Source: Psychroflexus sp. (GTDB taxonomy: Bacteria > Bacteroidota > Bacteroidia > Flavobacteriales > Flavobacteriaceae). Taken from it: a stretch of 7,221 bases of DNA. This document shows, one piece after another, positions 1-6,882 of this stretch. Each line of letters starts with the position of its first letter. Positions within the stretch are counted from its first letter, which is position 1. Made by a program: the position numbers and the translations under genes. The stretch is from the NCBI GenBank assembly GCA_007116535.1, contig SKIG01000204.1, forward strand, positions 1 to 7,221. The letters run 5' to 3'. Under the pieces are notes generated by a model, which had not been told where the DNA came from, made no database searches, and saw only the letters and a program-made list of their open reading frames with translations.

Positions 1-33
1 AAGTTTTTTTGATAAAAAAAGTTGAAGTTTGAT

Positions 34-50
34 TTAAGTTTAAGACTTAA
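34..50. other. short AT-only-type dyad upstream of gldA
   Basis: Arms TTAAGT (34-39) and ACTTAA (45-50) are perfectly complementary around a 5-base loop. The element lies about 80 bp before the gldA start, in DNA that is almost all A and T. It could be an operator or part of the 3' region of a gene to the left of the window, but dyads of this size are expected by chance in such sequence. I see nothing else in positions 1-128 apart from the possible -7 box at 108-115. Confidence 0.15.
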
Positions 51-107
51 TCTTTTAAACATATTAAATCTTATCTATGCGATACCATAATATTTGAATA
101 TATCCAT

Positions 108-115
108 TATTTTTG
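108..115 (+). promoter_or_regulatory. possible Bacteroidota -7 box for gldA
   Basis: The octamer TATTTTTG fits the Bacteroidota -7 consensus TAnnTTTG used by the primary sigma factor. It ends 13 bp before the gldA ATG, which would give a 5' leader of only a few bases. No TTG/TTTG -33 element is found at the usual distance (about 17-23 bp upstream, around 83-91), so this is a weak call. The true promoter may lie further left. Confidence 0.25.
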
Positions 116-128
116 AAACAAAAAGCGC

Positions 129-1022
129 ATGTCGATTAGTTTATATAAAGTTTCAAAATCATATGGAGAGAAGAAAGCTGTAAACGAACTCAGTTTTGAA
201 GTTCCTTCAGGACAAATAGTTGGTTTTCTTGGACCTAATGGAGCCGGAAAATCAACGACTATGAAAATGATTACAGGAATTATTTCTCCAGACGAAGGTC
301 AAATTAGTATCCAAAGTATAAATCCTGAAACTAACCCCTTGGAAGCGAAAAGAAAAATCGGCTACCTACCTGAAAATAACCCTCTTTACGAAGAAATGTT
401 TGTAAGGGAATACCTCACTTTCAACGCATCTATTCATCAAATTGATAAAGAGAAAATTAAAGAGGTTATCGAGTTAACAGGATTGTCTCCAGAAGCTCAC
501 AAAAAAATTGAAGCACTCTCTAAAGGTTACCGCCAACGTGTTGGTTTGGCAGCAGCTTTGTTGCACGAACCTGATATACTTATTCTCGATGAACCAACAA
601 CAGGACTAGACCCAAAACAGTTAGTTGGCATACGAAGTTTGATTAAAAATTTAGCCGGAAAACGAACTATTTTACTTTCGACACACATCATGCAAGAAGT
701 TGAAGCAATGTGCGACCGAGCAATTATCATCAAAGATGGAAAAATTGTAGCCGACAAAATGCTTCAACAAGAAGACAATAATCTTCAGATCATTGAAGTA
801 GAATTCAATTATAGAATTGAAGAAGTTGCTTTGGAACAACTACCAAAAATAAAGAAGATCGAAAATCCAAGCGGTTTCAACTACTTGCTTTATTTTGAGT
901 CCAATGAAGATATGCGTAGTAGTGTTTTCGATTTTGCCTACGACAACGGACTTAAAATCATTGAACTTAAGAAAAAGACGCAAAGTTTAGAGTCCTTGTT
1001 TTTGGAATTGACGGAAGATTAA
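129..1022 (+). CDS. gldA: GldA, gliding motility ABC transporter ATP-binding subunit
   Basis: This is a cytoplasmic ATPase of 297 residues, expected to power the ABC transporter formed with the membrane proteins GldF and GldG, which Flavobacterium johnsoniae needs for gliding. The ATPase domain spans about residues 2-210: Walker A GPNGAGKST (35-43), signature LSKGYRQR (130-137), Walker B ILILDEP (150-156), D-loop GLD (159-161) and switch histidine in STH (H186). The Q-loop position is glutamate (E82 in GYLPENNPLY), as is usual in the DrrA/CcmA-like branch. Residues about 220-297 form the extra C-terminal domain with the VEFNYRIEE segment that I recall from GldA proteins. Overall length and the stretches HKKIEALSKGYRQRVGLA and STHIMQEVEA match my memory of F. 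johnsoniae GldA (about 298 residues). gldF and gldG are not in the window; in F. johnsoniae they are also at a separate locus. No Shine-Dalgarno motif is present, as is normal in the phylum. A generic ABC-2 type ATPase is the alternative, but I consider it unlikely. Confidence 0.92.
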   Translation: MSISLYKVSKSYGEKKAVNELSFEVPSGQIVGFLGPNGAGKSTTMKMITGIISPDEGQISIQSINPETNPLEAKRKIGYLPENNPLYEEMFVREYLTFNASIHQIDKEKIKEVIELTGLSPEAHKKIEALSKGYRQRVGLAAALLHEPDILILDEPTTGLDPKQLVGIRSLIKNLAGKRTILLSTHIMQEVEAMCDRAIIIKDGKIVADKMLQQEDNNLQIIEVEFNYRIEEVALEQLPKIKKIENPSGFNYLLYFESNEDMRSSVFDFAYDNGLKIIELKKKTQSLESLFLELTED

Positions 1023-1041
1023 TTTTAAGTGTATAATATCA

Positions 1042-1059
1042 TTTTTTTTTTTTTTTTTT
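1042..1059. repeat. homopolymer tract of 18 T
   Basis: An uninterrupted run of 18 T begins 20 bp after the gldA stop and ends 60 bp before the M28 peptidase start. There is no GC-rich hairpin directly before it, so it is not a standard intrinsic terminator for gldA. Tracts of this length are prone to slipped-strand length change. It sits just upstream of a possible -33 element (TTTG, 1061-1064), so a length change would alter the sequence flanking the downstream promoter, not a reading frame. Confidence 0.9.
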
Positions 1060-1060
1060 A

Positions 1061-1094
1061 TTTGCTTTAGTTCAGCACTTTCATTTGTATTTTG
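1061..1094 (+). promoter_or_regulatory. possible promoter of the M28 peptidase gene
   Basis: A TTTG (1061-1064) is followed after 23 bp by TATTTTG (1088-1094), one base short of the TAnnTTTG consensus. Transcription would start near 1101, about 20 bases before the ATG at 1120. Both the imperfect -7 box and the long spacer make this tentative. An A/T-only stretch directly before the ATG serves as the usual type of flavobacterial start region. Confidence 0.22.
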
Positions 1095-1119
1095 GTATTC
1101 AATTTTAAAATTATATAAC

Positions 1120-2457
1120 ATGAAAAAAATCATACTCTTATGTTTTGTATTATCAGTTTCATTAATGAATGCCCAATCAGAACAAGATATATATACTATC
1201 ATTGAGTCAGTAAATGCTGAAAGAATTCAAAATGACGTTCAAACTTTAGTTGATTTTGGCACTAGACATACCTTCAGCGATACACTTAGTGAGACAAGAG
1301 GGATTGGTGCCGCAAGGCGATGGATAAGGGCAGAATTTGAAAAAATATCTGCTGAATGTGGTGGATGCTTAGAAGTTTTCTACCAAAGAGGTTTGGCTAC
1401 TAAGGAAATGGGAAATAGAGTACCTTTTGAAACTTATGTGGTAAATGTAGTAGCTATTCAACGAGGTACAAAAAATCCCAATCGTATAATCATGATGTCA
1501 GGAGACATAGATTCTCGGGCAAGCGATGTAAACGACTTTGAAATTGATTCTCCTGGAGCAAATGACAATGCTTCAGGAATGGCAGGAACTATTGAAGCTG
1601 CTCGTGTTTTAAGCAAATATTCATTTGAAAATAGTATTGCTTATGTCGGTTTATCCGGCGAAGAACAAGGTTTATTTGGAGGGATTTTTCTAGCTGAATA
1701 CGCAAAAGAAAAAAATTGGGATATGATAGGTGTGTTTAATAACGACATGATTGGTAATATTGAAGGTCAAGATGGTGTTATAGACAACCGTAGTTTCCGA
1801 ATTTTTGCGGAAGCACATAATCCTCTTGAAACTGAAAGAGATAGACAAATGAAACGCTTTTACGGTGGCGAAGTTGACAGCGATTCAAGACAATTGGGAA
1901 GATATGTCTATACAACAACCAAAAAATACATGCCAGAAATAAACCCTATACTAATATATCGTCTTGATAGATTTGGTCGTGGAGGGCATCACAAACCTTT
2001 TGCTGATGTTGGTTACCCTGCCATAAGAATTATGGAAGCACACGAAAAATACGATCGCCAACACCAAGATATTAGAACAGAAAATGGCACTTTCTATGGC
2101 GATGTAATTGACTTTGTAGATTTTGATTATGCGGCAAAACTTACTGCTGTCAATGCTATAAATATGGCAAGTTTGGCTTGGTCGGCTCCCCCTCCTAAGA
2201 ATGTGAAAATTGGTGGAATCATGCAAGGAGATACTCAAATTACATGGGATACAACTGACGATGATTCAATACTTGGGTATAAAGTATATTGGCGTGACAC
2301 TACTTCACCTTATTGGCAACATAGTAGAAAACTTGGGAAAGTTAATTCATTTGAATTGAAGGGAATTGTAGTAGACAATTTTTATTTTGGAGTTTCAAGT
2401 ATTTCCAAAAATGGTTTTGAAAGTCCTGTGGTTTTTCCAAGTGGAGTGATAAGATGA
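1120..2457 (+). CDS. exported M28-family zinc peptidase with C-terminal FN3 domain
   Basis: This 445-residue protein has a Sec signal peptide (1-19, KK then a hydrophobic core, probable cut NAQ|SEQ), which also supports the start. The M28 catalytic domain (about 25-350) shows PGANDNASG with zinc ligand D149, the catalytic/ligand pair E181-E182 in SGEEQGLFG, D209 in NNDMIG, and H291 in GGHHKPF. M28 enzymes are di-zinc amino- or carboxypeptidases; the substrate here cannot be read from sequence. The motif that normally carries the first zinc ligand (H-x-D-S) reads G-D129-I-D131-S, so histidine is replaced by aspartate, while the aspartate two residues on is kept. The mature protein has only two cysteines, C80 and C83, in a CGGC motif. 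An FN3 domain occupies about 357-441. There is no T9SS sorting domain and no good lipobox (C8 is too early), so a periplasmic or freely exported location is most likely. It ends in tandem TGA TGA. It lies 97 bp after gldA and 86 bp before the S8 protease gene. Confidence 0.88.
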   Translation: MKKIILLCFVLSVSLMNAQSEQDIYTIIESVNAERIQNDVQTLVDFGTRHTFSDTLSETRGIGAARRWIRAEFEKISAECGGCLEVFYQRGLATKEMGNRVPFETYVVNVVAIQRGTKNPNRIIMMSGDIDSRASDVNDFEIDSPGANDNASGMAGTIEAARVLSKYSFENSIAYVGLSGEEQGLFGGIFLAEYAKEKNWDMIGVFNNDMIGNIEGQDGVIDNRSFRIFAEAHNPLETERDRQMKRFYGGEVDSDSRQLGRYVYTTTKKYMPEINPILIYRLDRFGRGGHHKPFADVGYPAIRIMEAHEKYDRQHQDIRTENGTFYGDVIDFVDFDYAAKLTAVNAINMASLAWSAPPPKNVKIGGIMQGDTQITWDTTDDDSILGYKVYWRDTTSPYWQHSRKLGKVNSFELKGIVVDNFYFGVSSISKNGFESPVVFPSGVIR

Positions 2458-2512
2458 TGATTTGTTAATAGTTAAATCGTTATTTTCAGAAGTACATTTG
2501 TTATATAAAAGG

Positions 2513-2520
2513 TATTTTTG
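2513..2520 (+). promoter_or_regulatory. probable -7 box for the S8 protease gene
   Basis: TATTTTTG is a full match to the Bacteroidota -7 consensus TAnnTTTG and ends 23 bp before the ATG at 2544, a sensible leader length. The nearest TTTG upstream (2497-2500) is only 12 bp away, shorter than the usual 17-23 bp spacer, and there is no TTG where one would be expected. The octamer is identical to the one before gldA. If real, it means the S8 gene can be transcribed independently of the M28 gene. Confidence 0.35.
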
Positions 2521-2543
2521 TCATTTATTTTTTAAATGAGTGA

Positions 2544-5500
2544 ATGTATCGATTTATATTATTTACATTAATCAGTTTTTGCTGTTTTGCTCAAACTCCT
2601 GAACAAGTGAGGTGGATGAATGAAAATTCTTCAAACAATCTCCCTCCATCAGTTTTAGAAGATTTGAAAGCTGAGCTTGCGGCAAAATCTGCACGTGTTC
2701 GTTCATTTGCAAGGGCAAACAATATTCCGCTTATAGGTAAAGATGAAAATGGAATAACCCGAGCAATTTACGATGTAATCAACGGGGAACCTATTTTTCT
2801 GTATCCCGATAACACACGAGCTGCAGCATATACGCGAATTACCCAATTACAAGATAACCAATTACTAAATTTAAATCTCTCAGGAAGTGGATTAAAGGTG
2901 TATGTATGGGATGGTGGTCATGCAAGAATTAGTCACAATGAATTTCAGGACAATCATAGCAAATCAAAAATAACTATCGGAGAGGGTATTTCAGCATATT
3001 CTTTAGATAGCCATGCTACTCATGTTACAGGAACAATTGTTGCCAAAGGTAATCGGTTTGATGTTCGGGGCGGAGCAAATAATATCGATGAAATTATAGC
3101 TTATGACTTTTTTGATGCTGAGCAAGAGGCCTTTGATTTAATAGGCGAAGGTATTCTTGTTTCTAATCATTCTTATGGGCTTTCTGCTAGCGAACTTCAA
3201 ACGACAGGACAATCTAATATATTCGGATCATACAACAACAGATCAAGAAATTGGGATTTAATCACCTATTCTGATCCATACCATTTGCATGTTACTTCAG
3301 CAGGAAATATTGGTAATGGAAGTTTTAATGACGATCCGCTTGACCCTAGCAAACCTGAATATGATAAACTAACCGGAGCAAAAACATCTAAAAACACGCT
3401 TGTAGTTGCTAATGCGGTGAATGCAGTTCGCACACCAAAAGGAGATCTCATAAGCGCCGAAATTGCTACTTCTTCAAGCCAAGGACCAACAGACGACTTA
3501 CGTATAAAACCCGATATTACAGGAATTGGCACTTTTATTCTTTCCACCGAAAGTGCCAATGACAATGCCTATGGACTAAAGTCAGGCACTTCTATGGCTG
3601 CTCCAAATGTATCGGGAGCGGCATTGCTTTTACAAGAATTATACGAACGAGAAATAGGAAATCTTGCTCTTTCGGCAACGATTAAAGGAATGCTCTTACA
3701 TACCGCAGACGATGCAGGAATGACGGGACCTGATGCTATTTTTGGATGGGGAATTATGAATGCTGAAAATGCAGCTAAACTTATTTTAAATAACCAAAAC
3801 TCAAGCTTAGTCGATGAAAAAATCCTTAACGATGAAGATACTTATTCTATAGAAGTATATTCAAACGGAGTTGATCCCCTGGTAGCTTCTATTTCATGGA
3901 CTGATATTCATGATGACCTTAACATAAATTTGAATGACCCAACCCCAAGAATAGTCAACGACTTAGACATAAAAATCACACAAGGTGTTGACGAATTTTT
4001 CCCATGGAAACTTACAGGCGTAGATTCCAATACAACAGGGGTAAATGATGTCGATAATTTTGAAAAAATTGAAATCCCTCTTGCGGAAGGCACCTATACC
4101 ATCGAAGTCTCTCACAAAGGCAGTCTTGTTACGGGAAGTCAAGCTTACACCCTTATAGTTTCAGGCTTATCCCCTACTCCTGTTACTTGTGTGAGTCCTC
4201 TTGAACTTGAGATAGAAAATGTGACCTCTACAACAGCAAGTATTGAATGGCAAAATTCTATATACTCAACCGATGGATATCTTTATGCATTAATGGAACC
4301 TGGTAAAAATCCTGAAGAGTACGAACCGATTTTGGAAGGAAGTGTAGCTTTTGAATTAAATGAATTAATTCTTTCTGATTTAAGCCCTATTACCAATTAT
4401 GACCTATTCGTAAAAAGTAACTGCGGAAGTGAAACAAGTCTTTGGAATTCCATAGAATTTACCACCGAGTGCGGAGTTGTTAACGCCATTCCTTTTACAG
4501 AAAATTTCAACCCAAACTCAGGTGGATGTTGGTCTGTGAATAATTCAGGAGATTCCTTTTGGGGATACCAAATTGGAATTTCACACAACTCAACTACCAC
4601 AATGCCAATTAGTGGAGGTAGAATGGCAGCATTTATTTCAGATAATCTTGGTGATGTGATTGGATTGGTGTCTCCTTATTTTGAAAATGACGAAAATATT
4701 GACTTAGAAGTTGGATTTTATTTTATTCAACCTTTAAATAGTGGTCAGCATAATACTACCCGAATTTTACTCCAAGAAAATGCAGATTCTCCCGTTGAAA
4801 TTCTTACATTAGATGATGATGTAAATGAGTGGGAAGAAATTAGGATTCCCATTGGAAATATCTCCGAACCTTTTAGAATCATAATTGAAACAACCGATGA
4901 TGGAGGTGTCTTTACAGCGATAGATAATTTTCAAATTCGTTTGAATGGATTTATTTTTAAGGATTGGGTTTGGTCACCTAGGAATCCTCAAGAAGTTTCA
5001 ACAGAAGACGACTCTTGGTTTGTACTAAATAATTCTTCAACTCTTACCAAACAAGCAAAAGCTAAAGATATTTTCATCGAAGAAAATGCAATTCTTGAAA
5101 TTGGAAATCGTCTAAAAATTGAAGAAGGTATTTCAGGAGATGGATTACTGCGTTTTCTTCATAATGGCAATTTACTAGGTCAATTAGATGAAGTTCCTTC
5201 AGTAGCAAATATTTCAGCTAAAGTAGAGGTACAACGTTGGGCGCCTGCAGAAGAACAAAATAGAAAGGCATTTCGAATGGTTTCTTCGTCAGTTACTAGT
5301 GACGAACCTATTTATAATAATTGGCAGGAAGATGGACTTTCTCCTGAAGGCTTTGGAACACACATCACAGGTTCTTCAGCAGGAAGCAATGGGTTTGATG
5401 TGAATATCACAGGAAATCCTTCTCTTTTTGTGTTTGATCACGATGAAACTAATCAAAGTGGTGGCATGGCTTGGGAAGCCATTAATAATACAGATATAAA

Positions 5501-6635
5501 CACCATTGAAGCAGGAAAAGCCTACCGTATCTTTGTTAGAGGAGATCGTCAAATAGATTTGAGTAATGCTAATTCTTCGCCGACAAATACTATTTTACGT
5601 TCAGTAGGAATATTGCATACAGGAAACTACAGCGCAACTTTAGCACAAGGTGATGCCCAATTTAGCTTTGTAGGCAATCCCTACCCTAGCGTTGTCAATA
5701 TGAATCAATTGACGTATTCGGCTGATGTAAACAATTCCTATTATTATATATGGGATCCTAGTTTAAACACACAAGGTGGCTTTGCAACAATTGAGTTGCC
5801 ATCAGGTTTTAATTTGATGGCAGGTTCAGATGCAAACAATTTTTTAATGCCGGGACAAGGTTTTTTTATCCGAAATAACCTGAGTGTATCAGGCTCTCCA
5901 TCGCTTACATTCTCAGAAAGTGCTAAATCCGTTGAAGAAAACCCAACAAGCGTTTTTAATTCTGATGAAGACGAAATTATTGACCTAAAATTACAACAAG
6001 AAAATCAAACTATTGAAGTAGTTCGAGTTAGATTGAATGATATTTATTCCAATGAAGTCTCTGATTTAGATGCAGCAAAATTGGGAAATCCTAATGAAAA
6101 TCTAGCGCTTGTAAAAGGCAATGCCTTATTTTCTATCGGGTGTTTTGCATTTGACTCACAATTAGAAATCCCTTTATTTCTTAACCAAACCGGCCAAGGA
6201 ACTTATCATTTTAGTACAGAAATTTTATCGGAAAAGTCAGTTTATTTGAAAGACAACTATCTAAATGTCTTGATTGAGTTAAATTCTGAAACCGATTATT
6301 CATTTGATATTATTGAAGCTGTTCCCGCTTCTCAGCATATTTTACGTTTTAGCCTTGTGTTTACAAATGAAACATTGACTAATGAAACTTTTGAAGCAAC
6401 TGATTTTACTATGTATCCTAATCCTACTGAAAGCATCATTACAATTGCATTACCTTCAATTGAAGTAACAGAAATTAGCTTGTTTGATATGAATGGAAGA
6501 AGTCTAGGCTATTGGAAAAGCGATGGATCAGAAGCTAAAATGAATATTTCTCTCGATGGATTAAACTCAGGTATTTACCTAGTTCAATTAAAAAATGAAA
6601 CTCAGGTTGGCTTTCAAAAGTTGATTAAAAAATAA
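2544..6635 (+). CDS. T9SS-secreted subtilisin-like (S8) serine protease, multidomain
   Basis: This is a 1363-residue secreted endopeptidase. The signal peptide (1-16, probable cut CFA|QTP) fixes the start. The S8 domain (about 115-415) has catalytic Asp in VWDGG (D123), His in SHATHVTG (H157; the usual HGTH reads HATH), oxyanion Asn in SAGN (N255) and Ser in GTSMAAP (S350). Residues about 430-541 form a beta-sandwich like the one after the catalytic domain of KP-43 proteases, with the motif PRIVNDLDIKI (468-478). An FN3 domain follows (about 546-642, bounded by C549 and C643), then a MAM-like jelly roll (about 643-799). Residues about 800-1280 are a beta-rich region of the kind often seen in large Bacteroidota secreted proteins, with FVGNPYPS (1042-1049); its role is unknown. 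The end (about 1286-1363) is a T9SS type A sorting domain: YPNP (1291-1294), SLFDMNGR, LNSGIYLVQL and a basic tail. So the protein should cross the outer membrane by T9SS and be surface-attached or released. It probably degrades external protein. All catalytic residues are present and the frame is intact. Confidence 0.93.
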   Translation: MYRFILFTLISFCCFAQTPEQVRWMNENSSNNLPPSVLEDLKAELAAKSARVRSFARANNIPLIGKDENGITRAIYDVINGEPIFLYPDNTRAAAYTRITQLQDNQLLNLNLSGSGLKVYVWDGGHARISHNEFQDNHSKSKITIGEGISAYSLDSHATHVTGTIVAKGNRFDVRGGANNIDEIIAYDFFDAEQEAFDLIGEGILVSNHSYGLSASELQTTGQSNIFGSYNNRSRNWDLITYSDPYHLHVTSAGNIGNGSFNDDPLDPSKPEYDKLTGAKTSKNTLVVANAVNAVRTPKGDLISAEIATSSSQGPTDDLRIKPDITGIGTFILSTESANDNAYGLKSGTSMAAPNVSGAALLLQELYEREIGNLALSATIKGMLLHTADDAGMTGPDAIFGWGIMNAENAAKLILNNQNSSLVDEKILNDEDTYSIEVYSNGVDPLVASISWTDIHDDLNINLNDPTPRIVNDLDIKITQGVDEFFPWKLTGVDSNTTGVNDVDNFEKIEIPLAEGTYTIEVSHKGSLVTGSQAYTLIVSGLSPTPVTCVSPLELEIENVTSTTASIEWQNSIYSTDGYLYALMEPGKNPEEYEPILEGSVAFELNELILSDLSPITNYDLFVKSNCGSETSLWNSIEFTTECGVVNAIPFTENFNPNSGGCWSVNNSGDSFWGYQIGISHNSTTTMPISGGRMAAFISDNLGDVIGLVSPYFENDENIDLEVGFYFIQPLNSGQHNTTRILLQENADSPVEILTLDDDVNEWEEIRIPIGNISEPFRIIIETTDDGGVFTAIDNFQIRLNGFIFKDWVWSPRNPQEVSTEDDSWFVLNNSSTLTKQAKAKDIFIEENAILEIGNRLKIEEGISGDGLLRFLHNGNLLGQLDEVPSVANISAKVEVQRWAPAEEQNRKAFRMVSSSVTSDEPIYNNWQEDGLSPEGFGTHITGSSAGSNGFDVNITGNPSLFVFDHDETNQSGGMAWEAINNTDINTIEAGKAYRIFVRGDRQIDLSNANSSPTNTILRSVGILHTGNYSATLAQGDAQFSFVGNPYPSVVNMNQLTYSADVNNSYYYIWDPSLNTQGGFATIELPSGFNLMAGSDANNFLMPGQGFFIRNNLSVSGSPSLTFSESAKSVEENPTSVFNSDEDEIIDLKLQQENQTIEVVRVRLNDIYSNEVSDLDAAKLGNPNENLALVKGNALFSIGCFAFDSQLEIPLFLNQTGQGTYHFSTEILSEKSVYLKDNYLNVLIELNSETDYSFDIIEAVPASQHILRFSLVFTNETLTNETFEATDFTMYPNPTESIITIALPSIEVTEISLFDMNGRSLGYWKSDGSEAKMNISLDGLNSGIYLVQLKNETQVGFQKLIKK
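6399..6632 (+). other. T9SS type A C-terminal sorting domain (part of the S8 protease)
   Basis: Residues about 1286-1363 of the S8 protein show the standard pattern of this roughly 75-residue domain: an aromatic/YPNP opening followed by a short beta strand (SIITIAL), the central LFDMNGR segment, LDGLNSGIYLVQL, and a lysine-rich end (QKLIKK). In known T9SS cargo this domain is recognised at the outer membrane and removed by the sortase PorU. Its presence implies that the organism has a working T9SS, although no secretion-system component is in this window. Confidence 0.9.
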
Positions 6636-6658
6636 TAAAGTACATGACAAAAATTGAT

Positions 6659-6679
6659 ATTCATTGAAAATCAATGAAT
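6659..6679 (+). terminator. possible weak terminator after the S8 protease gene
   Basis: Arms ATTCATTGA (6659-6667) and TCAATGAAT (6671-6679) make a perfect 9-bp stem with an AAA loop, 23 bp after the stop codon. The stem is AT-rich and the nearest T run (seven T, 6693-6699) is 13 bases further on, so it does not have the classic form. It is the first candidate to end the forward transcript; later stem-loops could do this too. Confidence 0.35.
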
Positions 6680-6743
6680 TATAGAGTATTTATTTTTTTG
6701 TTGTATCCTAAAATAAATTGGTTTTATTTCATGACACATAATC

Positions 6744-6766
6744 ATGTCACCCTTACAGGGTTTTAA
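6744..6766. repeat. stem-loop repeat unit A (ATGTCA-CCCT type)
   Basis: The unit reads ATGTCA, then ACCCT (6749-6753), loop TAC, AGGGT (6757-6761), then TTTAA. It is the same type as unit B at 6792-6814: both begin with ATGTCA and have a 5-bp stem with a 3-base loop, but the stem bases differ while pairing is kept. A flanking inverted pair, TGACA (6732-6736) and TGTCA (6745-6749), overlaps its left side. Confidence 0.6.
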
Positions 6767-6791
6767 TGTATCATTATCAAATTTTATAATT

Positions 6792-6814
6792 ATGTCATCC
6801 CTTCGGGATTGAAT
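6792..6814. repeat. stem-loop repeat unit B (ATGTCA-TCCC type)
   Basis: The unit reads ATGTCA, then ATCCC (6797-6801), loop TTC, GGGAT (6805-6809), then TGAAT. Its start lies 48 bp after the start of unit A. The TCCCTTCGGGA core is of a kind I remember as recurring between flavobacterial genes. ATGACA at 6731-6736 is the exact complement of TGTCAT at 6793-6798, so unit A can be enclosed in a larger loop. Confidence 0.62.
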
Positions 6815-6840
6815 TATTTGACGGAATTTAAAATCAATAG

Positions 6841-6860
6841 TCCCGATTTTCAAATCGGGA
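6841..6860. repeat. perfect 9-bp inverted repeat with 2-base loop
   Basis: TCCCGATTT (6841-6849) and AAATCGGGA (6852-6860) are fully complementary with only TC between them; as RNA the tip would open to give an 8-bp stem and a TTCA loop. It is the most stable single hairpin of the cluster. No T tract follows directly, so it is not a standard terminator. Confidence 0.75.
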
Positions 6861-6882
6861 TAAATAATTGGGAACGAAAAAT

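Noticed and set aside
527..757. Minus-strand open frame of 76 codons
   Set aside because: It lies wholly inside the gldA coding region, opposite strand, with no motif or start signal; it is a shadow of the ABC ATPase frame.
1042..1059. T18 tract as the U-tract of an intrinsic terminator for gldA
   Set aside because: The bases between the gldA stop and the tract contain no stable stem; only an A/T stretch is present.
1120..1179. M28 protein as a lipoprotein
   Set aside because: C8 lies within the early hydrophobic core with no [LVI][AST][GA]C lipobox; the NAQ|S cut for signal peptidase I fits better.
987..1202. Minus-strand open frame of 71 codons across the gldA / M28 gap
   Set aside because: It overlaps the ends of two well-supported genes and its lysine run comes from the T18 tract; no protein-like features.
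1951..2238. Minus-strand open frame of 95 codons
   Set aside because: It is antisense to the conserved M28 motifs (GGHHKPF region), so the plus strand is the coding one.
3266..3565. Minus-strand open frame of 99 codons
   Set aside because: It is antisense to the S8 catalytic domain, and so are the smaller ones at 3908-4093 and 4397-4600 to later domains; no independent support.
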